NCBI GenBank assembly: GCA_964641965.1
Contig: CAZXLD010000025.1
Span: 1-64,000, forward strand
DNA from: JAJDFU01 sp964641965
GTDB lineage: Bacteria; Bacteroidota; Bacteroidia; Chitinophagales; Saprospiraceae
Direction: 5' to 3'
Length of the DNA: 64,000 bases
Below, piece after piece: positions 8,697-17,976 of the stretch. The position numbers were made by a program, and so were the translations under genes. The notes beneath the pieces are model-generated. The model made no database searches. It saw only the letters and a program-made list of their open reading frames with translations, and was not told the DNA's origin. Numbering within the stretch: the first letter of the stretch is position 1; every line of letters begins with the position of its first letter.

Positions 8697-9080
8697 TTAA
8701 TCAAACATAGCAACAAGCGAGATCTCCACATTAGCATCCCGGGGAAGGCGGACTACCTGGACCAACTCACGTGCCGGTGCGGATTCCTCTTCAAAAAAGC
8801 CTGCATAGACCGCATTGATCCGGCTGTACATATCCATATCGGTAACAAATACAGAACATTTGATCACATCCTGAAACCCCAGACCCGCTTCGGTCAGAAT
8901 CGCATGCAGGTTTTGCATTACCTGTCGGGTTTCCTGCTCTATATCATCTTGAACCATGTTGCCGGTGCCGGGATCGATAGCTACCTGCCCGGATACATAT
9001 AAGGTGTCGTTGTGAATGACTGCCTGGTTGTAAGGCCCCACGGGAGCTGGAGCTTTAACCGTCTGGATAATTTTTTTCAT
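8697..9080 (-). CDS. RidA family reactive intermediate deaminase
   Basis: This 127-residue protein is a full-length member of the Rid/YjgF/UK114 family, small trimers that hydrolyse reactive enamine/imine intermediates from PLP enzymes. It has the N-terminal APAPVGPYNQAV, the VSGQVAIDP strand and the key arginine in SAPARELVQV, followed by the C-terminal VEISLVA. The conserved Arg suggests an active deaminase of the RidA type. It stands alone between rpmF and trpS on the minus strand. Confidence 0.95.
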   Translation of the reverse strand: MKKIIQTVKAPAPVGPYNQAVIHNDTLYVSGQVAIDPGTGNMVQDDIEQETRQVMQNLHAILTEAGLGFQDVIKCSVFVTDMDMYSRINAVYAGFFEEESAPARELVQVVRLPRDANVEISLVAMFD

Positions 9081-9173
9081 GATTTTAGGTTTGAATTTGG
9101 TGTAAACAGGAGAAGCCCCACATCAAAATGATGGGAGCTCACTTTTTTCGATCTCCAAGCCTCAGAAACAGAC

Positions 9174-9368
9174 CTAGAGGTCTTCTTCTGCCTTTACGAG
9201 CATTTTGCCCCGGTAGAAGAGGTTGCCGTCCACGTCGTAATAGGCACGGTGGCGCAAGTGCTTCTCCCCAGTGTTTGGGCATGTTGCCACTTGGGGAGCT
9301 TCAATTTTCTTGTGCGTTCTGCGCTTTCTTTTTCGCTGTTTTGATATTCTACTCTTAGGATGTGCCAT
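9174..9368 (-). CDS. rpmF: 50S ribosomal protein L32
   Basis: This 64-residue basic protein starts MAHPKSRISKQRKRKRRTH, the L32 hallmark. The C-terminal half has CPNTGEKHLRHRAYYDVDG but lacks the full four-cysteine zinc site; only one Cys remains, as in Zn-independent forms. It follows the YceD/DUF177 gene, the usual partner of rpmF, with a short hairpin between them. Confidence 0.97.
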   Translation of the reverse strand: MAHPKSRISKQRKRKRRTHKKIEAPQVATCPNTGEKHLRHRAYYDVDGNLFYRGKMLVKAEEDL

Positions 9369-9384
9369 GGCTCACTGCTATTTG

Positions 9385-9403
9385 AAAAAAGAGGCGGGGC
9401 CTC
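9385..9403 (-). terminator. Possible attenuator between yceD and rpmF
   Basis: On the minus strand GAGGC-CCC-GCCTC is followed at once by six Ts. The short GC stem plus T tract sits between the DUF177 stop and the rpmF start and could partly terminate transcription between the two genes. The stem is only 5-6 bp, so this is tentative. Confidence 0.4.
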
Positions 9404-9404
9404 C

Positions 9405-9929
9405 TTAGTTATGTTTAATATTCAATTTTTTAAGTTCATCCCACAAGGGATTGTCTTCTGCTGGTTGTTCCTGCTCTTCCAAATAGGCCAGCAATTGCAT
9501 GTTGCACTTTCTCGGTTCTTCCAGATCACATGCATAAACTTTGATCATCGGTATGGCCAGAACGATAAACTCGTAAGCAAAACGCGCCACGTTCAGGTGC
9601 GGAGTTTCCGGGTGTATGTAAACCACCTCAGCCTCCTCCCCTTTATCTTCTTCGGCAAGTTTGACAAGCAGATGCTGTTCACCAGCTATTGGAAGATCAA
9701 TGGCAGTCAAACAACGATCGCATTCCGTAGCCACAGTTCCTGAAAATACAAAGTGCATGGCGTATAATCCTGGGCGCTTATCCACCTCCAGGCTTAACTC
9801 AATAGTCCCATCCTGTACTGGAGAATCTTTGAAGTTGGAGAAAAATTCTCCGTCAACTTGGAAAGAGAAGGTATGCATTCCTTCTCCCATACCTTTAAGC
9901 GGTAGACGGTACTGAACCAAGTTTTCCAT
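9405..9929 (-). CDS. YceD/DUF177 family protein
   Basis: A 174-residue DUF177 (YceD-like) protein, known in bacteria and plants to be linked to 23S rRNA accumulation and almost always encoded next to rpmF, as here. It carries the Cys motif C-D-R-C (VATECDRCL) and a later C-x-L-E-E-P-R-K-C that may bind a metal. I chose ATG 9929 (MENLVQYRLPL) over an upstream ATG at 9980, because the extra 17 residues are not family-like and would overlap the opposite-strand region. Role in large-subunit assembly is inferred from family. Confidence 0.88.
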   Translation of the reverse strand: MENLVQYRLPLKGMGEGMHTFSFQVDGEFFSNFKDSPVQDGTIELSLEVDKRPGLYAMHFVFSGTVATECDRCLTAIDLPIAGEQHLLVKLAEEDKGEEAEVVYIHPETPHLNVARFAYEFIVLAIPMIKVYACDLEEPRKCNMQLLAYLEEQEQPAEDNPLWDELKKLNIKHN

Positions 9930-10178
9930 GTCAATTTGTCTTTTCCACGAATGATCTGGGAGGCATGAGCAAAAATGCATTTTTTAACCCAATGCAACAA
10001 CCACTCAACTTTGCCTTTTGCAAAAGCGGATGCAAAGATAGGACTTATCTTTAAAAATTTTAATCTAAAAAAGGGTTTCATTTGCACAAGTGGGAGCCTA
10101 TGTTACCGTTATAGTACCCGGAAGGAAAGCTGTTACCTTTACAGCGGCGTCTCCATTGAACAAAAATGCATAGACCCG

Positions 10179-13100
10179 ATGATAACCCGCGCACTAAAAT
10201 ATACCTGTCTCCTTTGGCTAAGCTGTTGTATAATTCCGCAATGGCTTGAAGGGCAAACGCAACTTAATCCAGGTGATCTGCTGATCATTGCCGTATCGAG
10301 CAATGTTGGCAATTGTGGCTTCGATAACAGCGAAGACCTCATTACATTCATCTCTTTCCAAGATATCGAAACCGGAACCCCCATCGATTTTACAGATAAT
10401 GGTTGGGAAAGAGGCAACATAGGTAGATGGGGGAATACAGAAGGTACTGTTCGCATGACCCGTACAGGACCACCGATCCCTGCAGGAACACCCATCCAGA
10501 TCAAACTGCCAGTACAATTCGACGGTCTGTATGAAGCTATACTTCCAGATAATGGTTGGACTTTCGATAGACTTTCCAGTAGCTTTGCTCCGGTAAATCT
10601 GGCTTCCGATGGCGACCAGCTCTATTTCATGCAAGGTGGTACTTGGATAAATGGTACAATAGGTGGTCACGACGCCCGTTATGTCGGAGGTACTATTCTG
10701 TATGGATTCAATATGAAGGATTTCTGGCAGTCCCTCGCCAGAACCACAGAAGATTCTGGCCTACATCCGGATGTTACGCCTTGTTTTTTTGTAAATTCAG
10801 ACGGCCCTGTTTGGGCTCATGCCGCTTATGATGGCGACCTTTCCGCAGCTACCCAGCTAGAATGGAGCCAGCGTCTGAGAGAATCTTCGAACTGGGAAGC
10901 CTTTCCAGGATGTTTTTCAACAACTCCACCCTTTTTCCCTTCCCTTATACTACCCAATTCTATTTCCCTGGCCTGCACGACTTGTAGTGGCTGTTCCCCG
11001 CTGGATGCCGAGCTATTCTTCAATTTGCCGGCTAATGGCTTTTTTGGGATTACATTTACCAACGGAAACGACACTATTACCCAGGCCGGTATTACTGACG
11101 GAAGCAGTATCATAGAACCTATTAACGTAACTACGACCTATACGTTGTTAGAAGTCGAACAGAATGGATGCTCTGTGCAGTCTGATCTCGGCCCTCCGGT
11201 TACATTTACCATAGGAGCACAATCTTCTCCCTTAGACAGTCTGGTTATCGATACCTGTATTATTTTTCCAGCTACTTATAACTTGACCACCCTAGAAGAT
11301 ACACTCACCGGAGGCGCAACAGATACCTTGATATGGTATCAGGATTTTCAATTGACACAGCCTATTCCAGATCCAGCCAACTTTCCAGTGACTGGAGTAG
11401 ATACGCTTTTTGCTACGCTGGGCGACCCGGCTTGCCCGTCGCCTGCAGTGCCGGTTTTTTTAAATGCCAACGCTCAACCTGTTGCCAATGCACTGGATCT
11501 CAATTTTTGTGCCATCCCGGGAGAACCAACCCTTGTTGACTTACCCTCTTTAACCCCTCAAATCAGTCCTGGCCTGCAAGGAGAGTTAATTTTCTACACA
11601 GCGGGAGATGCTGGAGGCGTAGAATTACCTGATAACTTTTTCTACGTTGGCCCTAACTATGATACCGAGGTCATAGCCGTCGCAGATAATGGATGTGTAA
11701 GTGATACCACTCCGGTTACTTTTTTAACTAACAGGGCACCTGATCCCGCAAACTTTTCATTGCAGGTCACTCCATCACAAGGATGCCTACCCTTAGACAT
11801 CCAGCTTCAACTTAATGCTCCACAAGCAGGAACTTATATCATTGATTTCTTATTAAATGATTCTCTGGTTCAAGATCAGGTGATCACAGCCCCAGGTATT
11901 GTCACCACCACGCTTACGGATTCCACCTCACTTGTACTGGTTTCCGTGGAAACGGTTAATGGTTGTAGCTCTGATTTCCGAAACCCGGACACCATTCAAA
12001 TCAATGTGGTTCCTAACGCCGAGCTGGCATTGGACCAACCTCTAGTTGCCTGCCAGGGAGGCCCGGTAGACCTAAATGACGGAGTACAATTGGTCTCCGG
12101 TCCTGATCCGAATACCGATCTGACGTTCCACACTGCCTTGCCGCCCACCCCGGCCAACGCATTGACTTCGCCCATAGTAGATATTACCCGTGATACCGTG
12201 TTCTACGCCTTTGCTATTTCCTTATTTGGCTGCTCCGATACACTGGAAGTCCCCGTCCTAGTGGACCAAAACCCGATTCAGATTACTACAGATCCTCTCG
12301 ACGTTTTCAATGGGTTTACAGTTAGTTGTGCAGATGGAACCAATGGTTCGATCTCCGCTTCAATTTCCGGTGGAATTCCTCCCTTTGATATTAGCTGGAG
12401 TAATGGAGCCGCAGGAGATCTCATCTCCGATTTACCGCCAGGGGAGTATACGGTCACAGTAACTGATAATAGCGGCTGTACTGCATCCGATACCGCAACG
12501 GCAACCGCTCCACTGCCAATTGTGGCCAATTATTCGGTCCCACCCCAAACCTGCGATGCCAATGGGGGGACAAACATCATACTCGATTCACTTTCTGGGG
12601 GTATTGCTCCTTTCTCCTGGTCCATTAACGGAGTTTCTTTTGCACCAGTGGGAGCTACGCCTTTTGTATTGCAAGCACTCCCATCCGGCCAACAACAGCT
12701 GACTATCCGGGACCAAAACGGTTGTATCCGGGTCGATACCGTCACTATTCCTGATCCGGTAGATGGACTTACCCTTACCGCCCCTGGCCAGGTAACCATT
12801 TTTTCCGATGAACAAGCGCTGATTGAAGTTCAGGCGAACTTCACCCCAACAGCTGTAAGCTGGTCTCCTACCGAGGGACTATCGGACTCAACGGGGCTTA
12901 CCGTCCTTGCAGCTCCTTCAACCTCCACGGTGTATACCGTATCGGTTTTATCGCCGGAAGGCTGCTTATTGACCCGCGATATCAGGGTGGAAGTCCGACA
13001 AGCTCAGCGGGTGTTTATGCCAAATGCCTTCAGCCCAAATGCCGACGGTGCCAATGACTTTTATTTCCCACTCACCGAGCCTTCCAACTTCATCCTCAGC

Positions 13101-13298
13101 TTTGAAATTTATGATCGATGGGGGGAATTGATCTATCAGCGCGAAAATGTTGCTCCCCCAGGAGACACGAGTTTCGGCTGGGATGGCACCTATCGGGGAC
13201 AGTTAATGCCCCCAGGGACTTACATTTATGTAGTTAATGTGCAATTTCCAGACGATTCGACAGATCAACGACAGGGAGAATTTACGTTAATGCGATAG
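10179..13298 (+). CDS. Large secreted protein with SprB repeat and T9SS type B sorting domain
   Basis: Starting at ATG 10179 gives 1039 residues with a signal peptide (MITRALKYTCLLWLSCCII) ending before GQTQLNPGD; a longer frame back to 9975 would bury that signal. Residues about 25-290 form an N-terminal beta domain with DFTDNGWERG. Many Ig-like cysteine-bearing repeats follow, and at about 725-775 an SprB-type repeat (GGIPPFDISWSNG, LPPGEYTVTVTDNSGC). The last 95 residues (FMPNAFSPNADGANDFY, YDRWGELIY, GWDGTYRGQLMPPGTYIYVV) are the gliding-motility-associated type B T9SS domain. It is therefore predicted to be exported and held at the cell surface, probably as an adhesin. Ligand unknown. 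Confidence 0.9.
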   Translation: MITRALKYTCLLWLSCCIIPQWLEGQTQLNPGDLLIIAVSSNVGNCGFDNSEDLITFISFQDIETGTPIDFTDNGWERGNIGRWGNTEGTVRMTRTGPPIPAGTPIQIKLPVQFDGLYEAILPDNGWTFDRLSSSFAPVNLASDGDQLYFMQGGTWINGTIGGHDARYVGGTILYGFNMKDFWQSLARTTEDSGLHPDVTPCFFVNSDGPVWAHAAYDGDLSAATQLEWSQRLRESSNWEAFPGCFSTTPPFFPSLILPNSISLACTTCSGCSPLDAELFFNLPANGFFGITFTNGNDTITQAGITDGSSIIEPINVTTTYTLLEVEQNGCSVQSDLGPPVTFTIGAQSSPLDSLVIDTCIIFPATYNLTTLEDTLTGGATDTLIWYQDFQLTQPIPDPANFPVTGVDTLFATLGDPACPSPAVPVFLNANAQPVANALDLNFCAIPGEPTLVDLPSLTPQISPGLQGELIFYTAGDAGGVELPDNFFYVGPNYDTEVIAVADNGCVSDTTPVTFLTNRAPDPANFSLQVTPSQGCLPLDIQLQLNAPQAGTYIIDFLLNDSLVQDQVITAPGIVTTTLTDSTSLVLVSVETVNGCSSDFRNPDTIQINVVPNAELALDQPLVACQGGPVDLNDGVQLVSGPDPNTDLTFHTALPPTPANALTSPIVDITRDTVFYAFAISLFGCSDTLEVPVLVDQNPIQITTDPLDVFNGFTVSCADGTNGSISASISGGIPPFDISWSNGAAGDLISDLPPGEYTVTVTDNSGCTASDTATATAPLPIVANYSVPPQTCDANGGTNIILDSLSGGIAPFSWSINGVSFAPVGATPFVLQALPSGQQQLTIRDQNGCIRVDTVTIPDPVDGLTLTAPGQVTIFSDEQALIEVQANFTPTAVSWSPTEGLSDSTGLTVLAAPSTSTVYTVSVLSPEGCLLTRDIRVEVRQAQRVFMPNAFSPNADGANDFYFPLTEPSNFILSFEIYDRWGELIYQRENVAPPGDTSFGWDGTYRGQLMPPGTYIYVVNVQFPDDSTDQRQGEFTLMR

Positions 13299-13818
13299 GT
13301 TGTTGTTGAGCAAAGGAGTCACCAAGTAGTTCGGAATTAGAATCTTAGAACAGGTTGGGTATCTGTGGCTATGTGTTTCAAGAAAAGGGCCACTACCCAT
13401 TTTTTGAAAATAAAGCGCCTTGCACAGATGCTTGCATGCTGACACCCGAAGGGTCGTCCTTATAACAAAATTTGGGGTCGTTCGCTCCAAAAGCCAAATC
13501 TCAACATGTTATAAGATATACGGATTACTTATTGCCGTTCTTAAAAGCTATAATCCGAACGGCAACCTTACTCTTTTTGGGCAGTTCGTTTTTCCAAAAA
13601 CCTATTTTGTCACTAATTTTCTAACAAGGTGTTTACGAACTATTGCTTCTAAAGATGGATTGCCGCTTCAAACCTATCAGTTTGGCAGTTTACACCTATG
13701 ATTAACATTTACTTTACACATAAGTAAATCACTCCTAACATCGGTTTTACATCCACTTAATATCAAGGATAGACCTTAGAGATGATTTTTTAAATCATTC
13801 ACCAAATCCTTATCTGTA
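13299..13818 (+). other. Intergenic region, no gene recognised
   Basis: This 520-bp AT-rich gap separates the type B T9SS gene from the PhoX-like gene. A 93-codon open frame at 13420-13701 has no recognisable features, starts inside ordinary spacer and looks accidental. The last 100 bp presumably hold the phoX-like promoter, but I could not assign boxes with confidence. Confidence 0.5.
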
Positions 13819-15879
13819 ATGACCCGTATTTTACTTTCAATGGGTATTGCATGCTTGTTTGCTGGGATCGTGGCTGCTCAATCCAATGACCAGGTAGCCT
13901 TTCCAGAAAGCATTCCAATGCCTACCACCGATTCTGAAGTTGTGGTAGTTCCTCAAAGTCCACTTAGCCTTCAGGTACTTTTTGTAGGTGGTCATGACCT
14001 GGTTACAGTAAACAGTACTTATGGCAACCCTGTAGGACGTGCTATTGCTAAAGAATGGCACGATTTCATTGGCTTTACTCCAGATGATTCCCAGGGCGGT
14101 CTTGGTTGGATTTCCGTTAACCATGAAATGATCTACCGCGATGATTACATCGGCGATGGTGGTGGAAACACCATGTTTTACGTTGCTCGTCAAGGAGATT
14201 CGCTAGAGGTAATCGAAACGACTATCCCTGCTACTGCTGTAGTATGGACTGAACTAGGAGAAACACTTGACACCGTTGAAACAACTCGTACTGGCAAGTA
14301 CCATGCAGTTGATTTTGTTAACACTGTAGGTGAAACCGGTATGAACTGTGGTGGTATCACTGACCCTTACACCGGCCGTATCTGGACTGCTGAGGAGTGG
14401 TTCCGCCGTTCTAATGCTGAAAGTAGCAGCATCTGGAACAGTTCTGAGCCAAACCGTCCCGGTTCTGATGCTCCTATCCGCGCCACCGGATCTCCTAATG
14501 CTAATCAAGGTGTCCGTGATACCTCTGATGTTACAATTGCACAATTCGATCTAGCGAACGAATGGGGTGACATCCTGGGTTCAGAGCCTCTTCGGAAATT
14601 CCAGACCTTCAACTACATGGTTGAGATCAATCCTTTCGAAGCCAAAGCGATCCGCAAGCAAGTCAACTGGTTCCGCCAAGGATGGGAAGGTGGCACTGTT
14701 GCCGCAGATGGTACTGTCTATCTTGGTCCTGATGCTACTCCTGGTTACTGGGGTAAATTCGTTCCAGCGGACAACTCCGACCGTGACAATATCGATTACA
14801 CTCAAGGTACTTATTTCATCTACAAAGCCGACAAGCCAGCTTCCAGCGAAGGTGGAAAGTGGGTTGAGGTTCCTCAGAATCGCGATAACGTTCTGGACTT
14901 CCAGTCCGCTGCTGAAAGCCTTGGAGGTACACAGTATAACCGTATCGAATGGGTAGCCATCGATACTACTACCGGTTATATTTACTGGACTGAGACTGGG
15001 TTTGATCAGCCAAACAATGCTTTCAGAGCTTCTTCTGAAAGAGGCTCTACTCATGATGAATATCACCTTCGTCGCGCTGAACAAAAAGGATGGGTACACC
15101 CTGACAGCTTGTATTTCAACTATTATGGTGCAGTTTGGGTCTACAACCCAGACCTGGATTCCAATTATATCTGGATCGCAGGTGGTCCTGAGACCGACAG
15201 TGCTACTAGCCTAGAGATCGGTGCTGGTTATCCTGATATACACATGACCAACCCTGATGGATTGAACGTGATCTACATCAACGATGATCAAGGGGGCGTT
15301 GCTTCTTACCTGGTGATCTGTGAAGATGCCAATGGTACCAGCCACAATCGTACTCCTGCCGGTTTCGCAGGTCGTCTGAACGAATTATGGCTACTTCCTA
15401 TTTCTGCCGGTCAACAGACCACGCTAGTTAATGACACCTTCCAGACCAACTATGATGAGTTGATCCGGATTTCAGCTGTTCCTTTTGGAGCAGAAGTTAC
15501 TGGTGCTCAGCCTACCTCAGATGGAGCTACGCTCTTGGTAAATTCCCAGCACCCTTCTGCTTCCTTGGAATTTCCTTGGAACCACTCTTTGACTTATGCG
15601 ATCAATGGTTTCGATAAGTTGACTGTAACTGACCTACAGGAAATAGAGATTCCTACTGAATCATTGTCTGAATTTAAAATATGGCCAAATCCAGTTTCTC
15701 GTGAATTGAGATTTGAAAGAAATGTGGATGTTGCCGTATTCAACAGCATGGGACAACGTATTGCTGTACAACGCAACACGATGTCTTTGGATGTTTCTAG
15801 TTATGCTACAGGAGCATACTACATCATGATCATGACCGAAAAAGGTGAAGAATTCACCAGAAAGATTATCGTAGAATAA
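13819..15879 (+). CDS. PhoX-like (DUF839) phosphatase with T9SS type A sorting domain
   Basis: A 686-residue exported protein with a signal peptide (residues 1-20, ending AAQS). The body matches the PhoX/DUF839 propeller: VNHEM near 95, NCGGITDPYTGR followed by TAEEWF at about 176-193 (the PhoX NCAGG..TPWGTW region), and EGGTVAADGTVYLGPD near 290. Later comes IDTTTGYIYWTETG. PhoX enzymes are Ca/Fe-dependent phosphomonoesterases induced by phosphate limitation; activity here is inferred. The last 75 residues (IWPNPVSRELRF, FNSMGQRI, YATGAYYIMI) are a type A T9SS sorting domain, so it is predicted to be secreted or cell-surface bound. A di-heme peroxidase gene follows after 74 bp. Confidence 0.8.
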   Translation: MTRILLSMGIACLFAGIVAAQSNDQVAFPESIPMPTTDSEVVVVPQSPLSLQVLFVGGHDLVTVNSTYGNPVGRAIAKEWHDFIGFTPDDSQGGLGWISVNHEMIYRDDYIGDGGGNTMFYVARQGDSLEVIETTIPATAVVWTELGETLDTVETTRTGKYHAVDFVNTVGETGMNCGGITDPYTGRIWTAEEWFRRSNAESSSIWNSSEPNRPGSDAPIRATGSPNANQGVRDTSDVTIAQFDLANEWGDILGSEPLRKFQTFNYMVEINPFEAKAIRKQVNWFRQGWEGGTVAADGTVYLGPDATPGYWGKFVPADNSDRDNIDYTQGTYFIYKADKPASSEGGKWVEVPQNRDNVLDFQSAAESLGGTQYNRIEWVAIDTTTGYIYWTETGFDQPNNAFRASSERGSTHDEYHLRRAEQKGWVHPDSLYFNYYGAVWVYNPDLDSNYIWIAGGPETDSATSLEIGAGYPDIHMTNPDGLNVIYINDDQGGVASYLVICEDANGTSHNRTPAGFAGRLNELWLLPISAGQQTTLVNDTFQTNYDELIRISAVPFGAEVTGAQPTSDGATLLVNSQHPSASLEFPWNHSLTYAINGFDKLTVTDLQEIEIPTESLSEFKIWPNPVSRELRFERNVDVAVFNSMGQRIAVQRNTMSLDVSSYATGAYYIMIMTEKGEEFTRKIIVE

Positions 15880-15904
15880 GATTTTGAACTTTTATTCAAA
15901 TATC

Positions 15905-15934
15905 GGAATGGCATTCCCCAGGGGGTGCCATTCC
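15905..15934 (+). terminator. Intercistronic hairpin after the PhoX-like gene
   Basis: GGAATGGCA (15905-15913) pairs with TGCCATTCC (15926-15934), with further C:G pairing inside. It lies 25 bp past the stop and 19 bp before the next ATG. It is followed by TCATTT, a weak T tract, so it may be a partial terminator or an mRNA-stabilising stem. Confidence 0.5.
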
Positions 15935-15953
15935 TCATTTCAGGAGGAGAATC

Positions 15954-17924
15954 ATGAGAAAGATCATTATTGCTTTGGGGTTATTGGTAGCTGGTCTTTT
16001 TTCTATCAGCTTGTCTAACAAACCTTTATCTGTAGAGGAATCATTGGCCGAAGCCCTTTCAGATGCCTCTACCCTTTTTTATAACAACCTGGAGGAGCTG
16101 AAAACCGCCCAGCAAGCCTACCTAAAGGCGGCAGAGGCATTTGCTTCCGGAAACTTATCTGTCGAAGACTTAATAGCCCAGCATCTGGCCACCCGCCAGG
16201 CTTTCAAAAAAGGTGAATACTTAATCGAATATCTAGATGATGAAGCCGTCAAATTGTATCTAAATGGTGCACCTTTACCTGCAATAGACCGATCACAACC
16301 TGGCCTTAACGTACTGGAACCAGAAGGCTTGCAGGTACTGGATGAATTGGTATTCAGTGAAAGCCCAGAGGCAGAAAAGAAGACCATCCTTAATCTAGCT
16401 CAAAAACTGGGCACAGAAATGAAGGGCATCATCCCTTCCATTCAAATCAACCGACTTCAACATCGCTTTATATTTGAAGCAGCTCGTGAAGAGGTCATTC
16501 GCATCTTTACCCTGGGACTCACTGGCTTTGACACCCCTGGTGGATCCACCCAAGCTGTGCAGGAAGCCCAAACTGCTTTAGCTGCAGTACACGAGGGGTT
16601 AGAGGGATACATAAAGACCCTTTATTCAGCAGACCCAGACCTTGCTCAGGAGTTGTCCAATCTGTTTTCCGAAGCTCACAACTATTTAGAAGAGCATCCG
16701 GAATTTGAATCGTTCAATCGAACTCACTTTCTACGGAAATTCATTAATCCTTTGTTCAAAAGCATTTTAGATGCCCAATTAGCCTTTGGCATTGAGACCT
16801 ATAAGGAGGTATCAAATCTCAAAACACCGATTGATCACGAAGCACCGTCCTTTTTCAAAGCTGATTTTTTCAAAACTTCCTTCTATGCTAACACGACTGA
16901 AAAAGCGTTAGACAAACAAAAGCGAATCGAATTAGGACGTTTGTTGTTCTTCGATCCCATTCTTTCGTCTAACAATGAACGCTCATGTGCCTCTTGCCAT
17001 GATCCTCAGAAGGCTTTTACGGATGGAAACGATAAAAGCCTGGCAATGGGAGGCGAAGGAAAAATTCAGCGCAATGCACCTACGTTGATCAATGCAGTCC
17101 TTGCTGAAAAGTATTTTTATGACCTCCGGGAACACAGCCTGGAGCGTCAGATCAAGCACGTCGTCCTTAGTCATCAGGAGTTTAATACCGATTTCTTTGA
17201 AATTGTAGAAAAACTGGAGCAAAGTGAGGAATACAGACTGCTGTTCAACGAAGCTTATGCCGACAAACGAGTAGATTATCGCCTGTCCAAATGGTCCTTC
17301 TCCAATGCGATTGCGACTTACCTTACATCCTTGACCAGCTTTGATAGTCCTTTTGATCAATATGTGAGGGGAGAAACGGATAATATCAGCCCTCCCGTGG
17401 CAAGAGGTTTCAATATTTTTATGGGGAAAGGAGCCTGCGGTACTTGCCATTTCGCTCCTACCTTTAATGGTTTGGTTCCACCTGGTTTTAAAGACTCCGA
17501 ATCAGAAGTACTGGGAGTTCCGGCTACAAATGATACTATTAATGTGGAACTAGATCCGGATCCAGGACGTATTGCGAGTGGTATACCACATGATGAGGCT
17601 TACTTTTACGCCTTTTCATTCAAAACGCCAACCGTTCGGAATATTGCCCTGACCGCTCCATATATGCACAATGGTGTGTACACCTCCTTACAAGAAGTAA
17701 TGGACTTTTACAATCGGGGGGGCGGTGCCGGAATGGGCATAGATTTGCCACATCAAACGCTTCCATTTGACAATTTAAACCTGGAGCAAGACGAAATTGA
17801 TGACGTTATCGCTTTCATGGAAAGCCTGACGGATACGACCGGTATGACCGGAATTCCTACTCGATTACCTGAATTTGAAGGAAACCCAGAATGGAATGAA
17901 CGACAAATAGGTGGCTTGTACTAA
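15954..17924 (+). CDS. Di-heme cytochrome c peroxidase (MauG/CCP family) with imelysin-like N-terminus
   Basis: This 656-residue periplasmic protein begins with a signal peptide (residues 1-22). Residues about 25-290 are helical and resemble the imelysin-like N-terminal domain of long Bacteroidota cytochrome peroxidases (GEYLIEYLDDEAVKLYLNGAPLP, then LEPEGLQVLDELVF). The catalytic part holds two heme c sites: CASCH near residue 346 and CGTCH near 494. It also has RNAPTLINA, a signature of di-heme peroxidases, and KTPTVRNIALTAPYMHNG. The family reduces H2O2 using electrons from c-type cytochromes or matures other proteins. Spacing suggests possible co-expression with the PhoX-like gene. Confidence 0.9.
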   Translation: MRKIIIALGLLVAGLFSISLSNKPLSVEESLAEALSDASTLFYNNLEELKTAQQAYLKAAEAFASGNLSVEDLIAQHLATRQAFKKGEYLIEYLDDEAVKLYLNGAPLPAIDRSQPGLNVLEPEGLQVLDELVFSESPEAEKKTILNLAQKLGTEMKGIIPSIQINRLQHRFIFEAAREEVIRIFTLGLTGFDTPGGSTQAVQEAQTALAAVHEGLEGYIKTLYSADPDLAQELSNLFSEAHNYLEEHPEFESFNRTHFLRKFINPLFKSILDAQLAFGIETYKEVSNLKTPIDHEAPSFFKADFFKTSFYANTTEKALDKQKRIELGRLLFFDPILSSNNERSCASCHDPQKAFTDGNDKSLAMGGEGKIQRNAPTLINAVLAEKYFYDLREHSLERQIKHVVLSHQEFNTDFFEIVEKLEQSEEYRLLFNEAYADKRVDYRLSKWSFSNAIATYLTSLTSFDSPFDQYVRGETDNISPPVARGFNIFMGKGACGTCHFAPTFNGLVPPGFKDSESEVLGVPATNDTINVELDPDPGRIASGIPHDEAYFYAFSFKTPTVRNIALTAPYMHNGVYTSLQEVMDFYNRGGGAGMGIDLPHQTLPFDNLNLEQDEIDDVIAFMESLTDTTGMTGIPTRLPEFEGNPEWNERQIGGLY

Positions 17925-17943
17925 AATGAAATACTTCGATATT

Positions 17944-17976
17944 AAAAAAGCCGGAGCTGATTGCTTCGGCTTTTTT
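17944..17976. terminator. Bidirectional intrinsic terminator
   Basis: AAAAAAGCCGGAGC pairs with GCTTCGGCTTTTTT around a TGATT loop, with A and T tracts on both sides. It sits between the convergent di-heme peroxidase and HU/SPOR genes, reaching the stop codon of the latter, and can end transcription from either strand. Confidence 0.85.

Noticed and set aside
13420..13701. 93-codon plus-strand frame in the gap before the PhoX-like gene
   Set aside because: No motif, signal or supporting context; composition matches spacer DNA.
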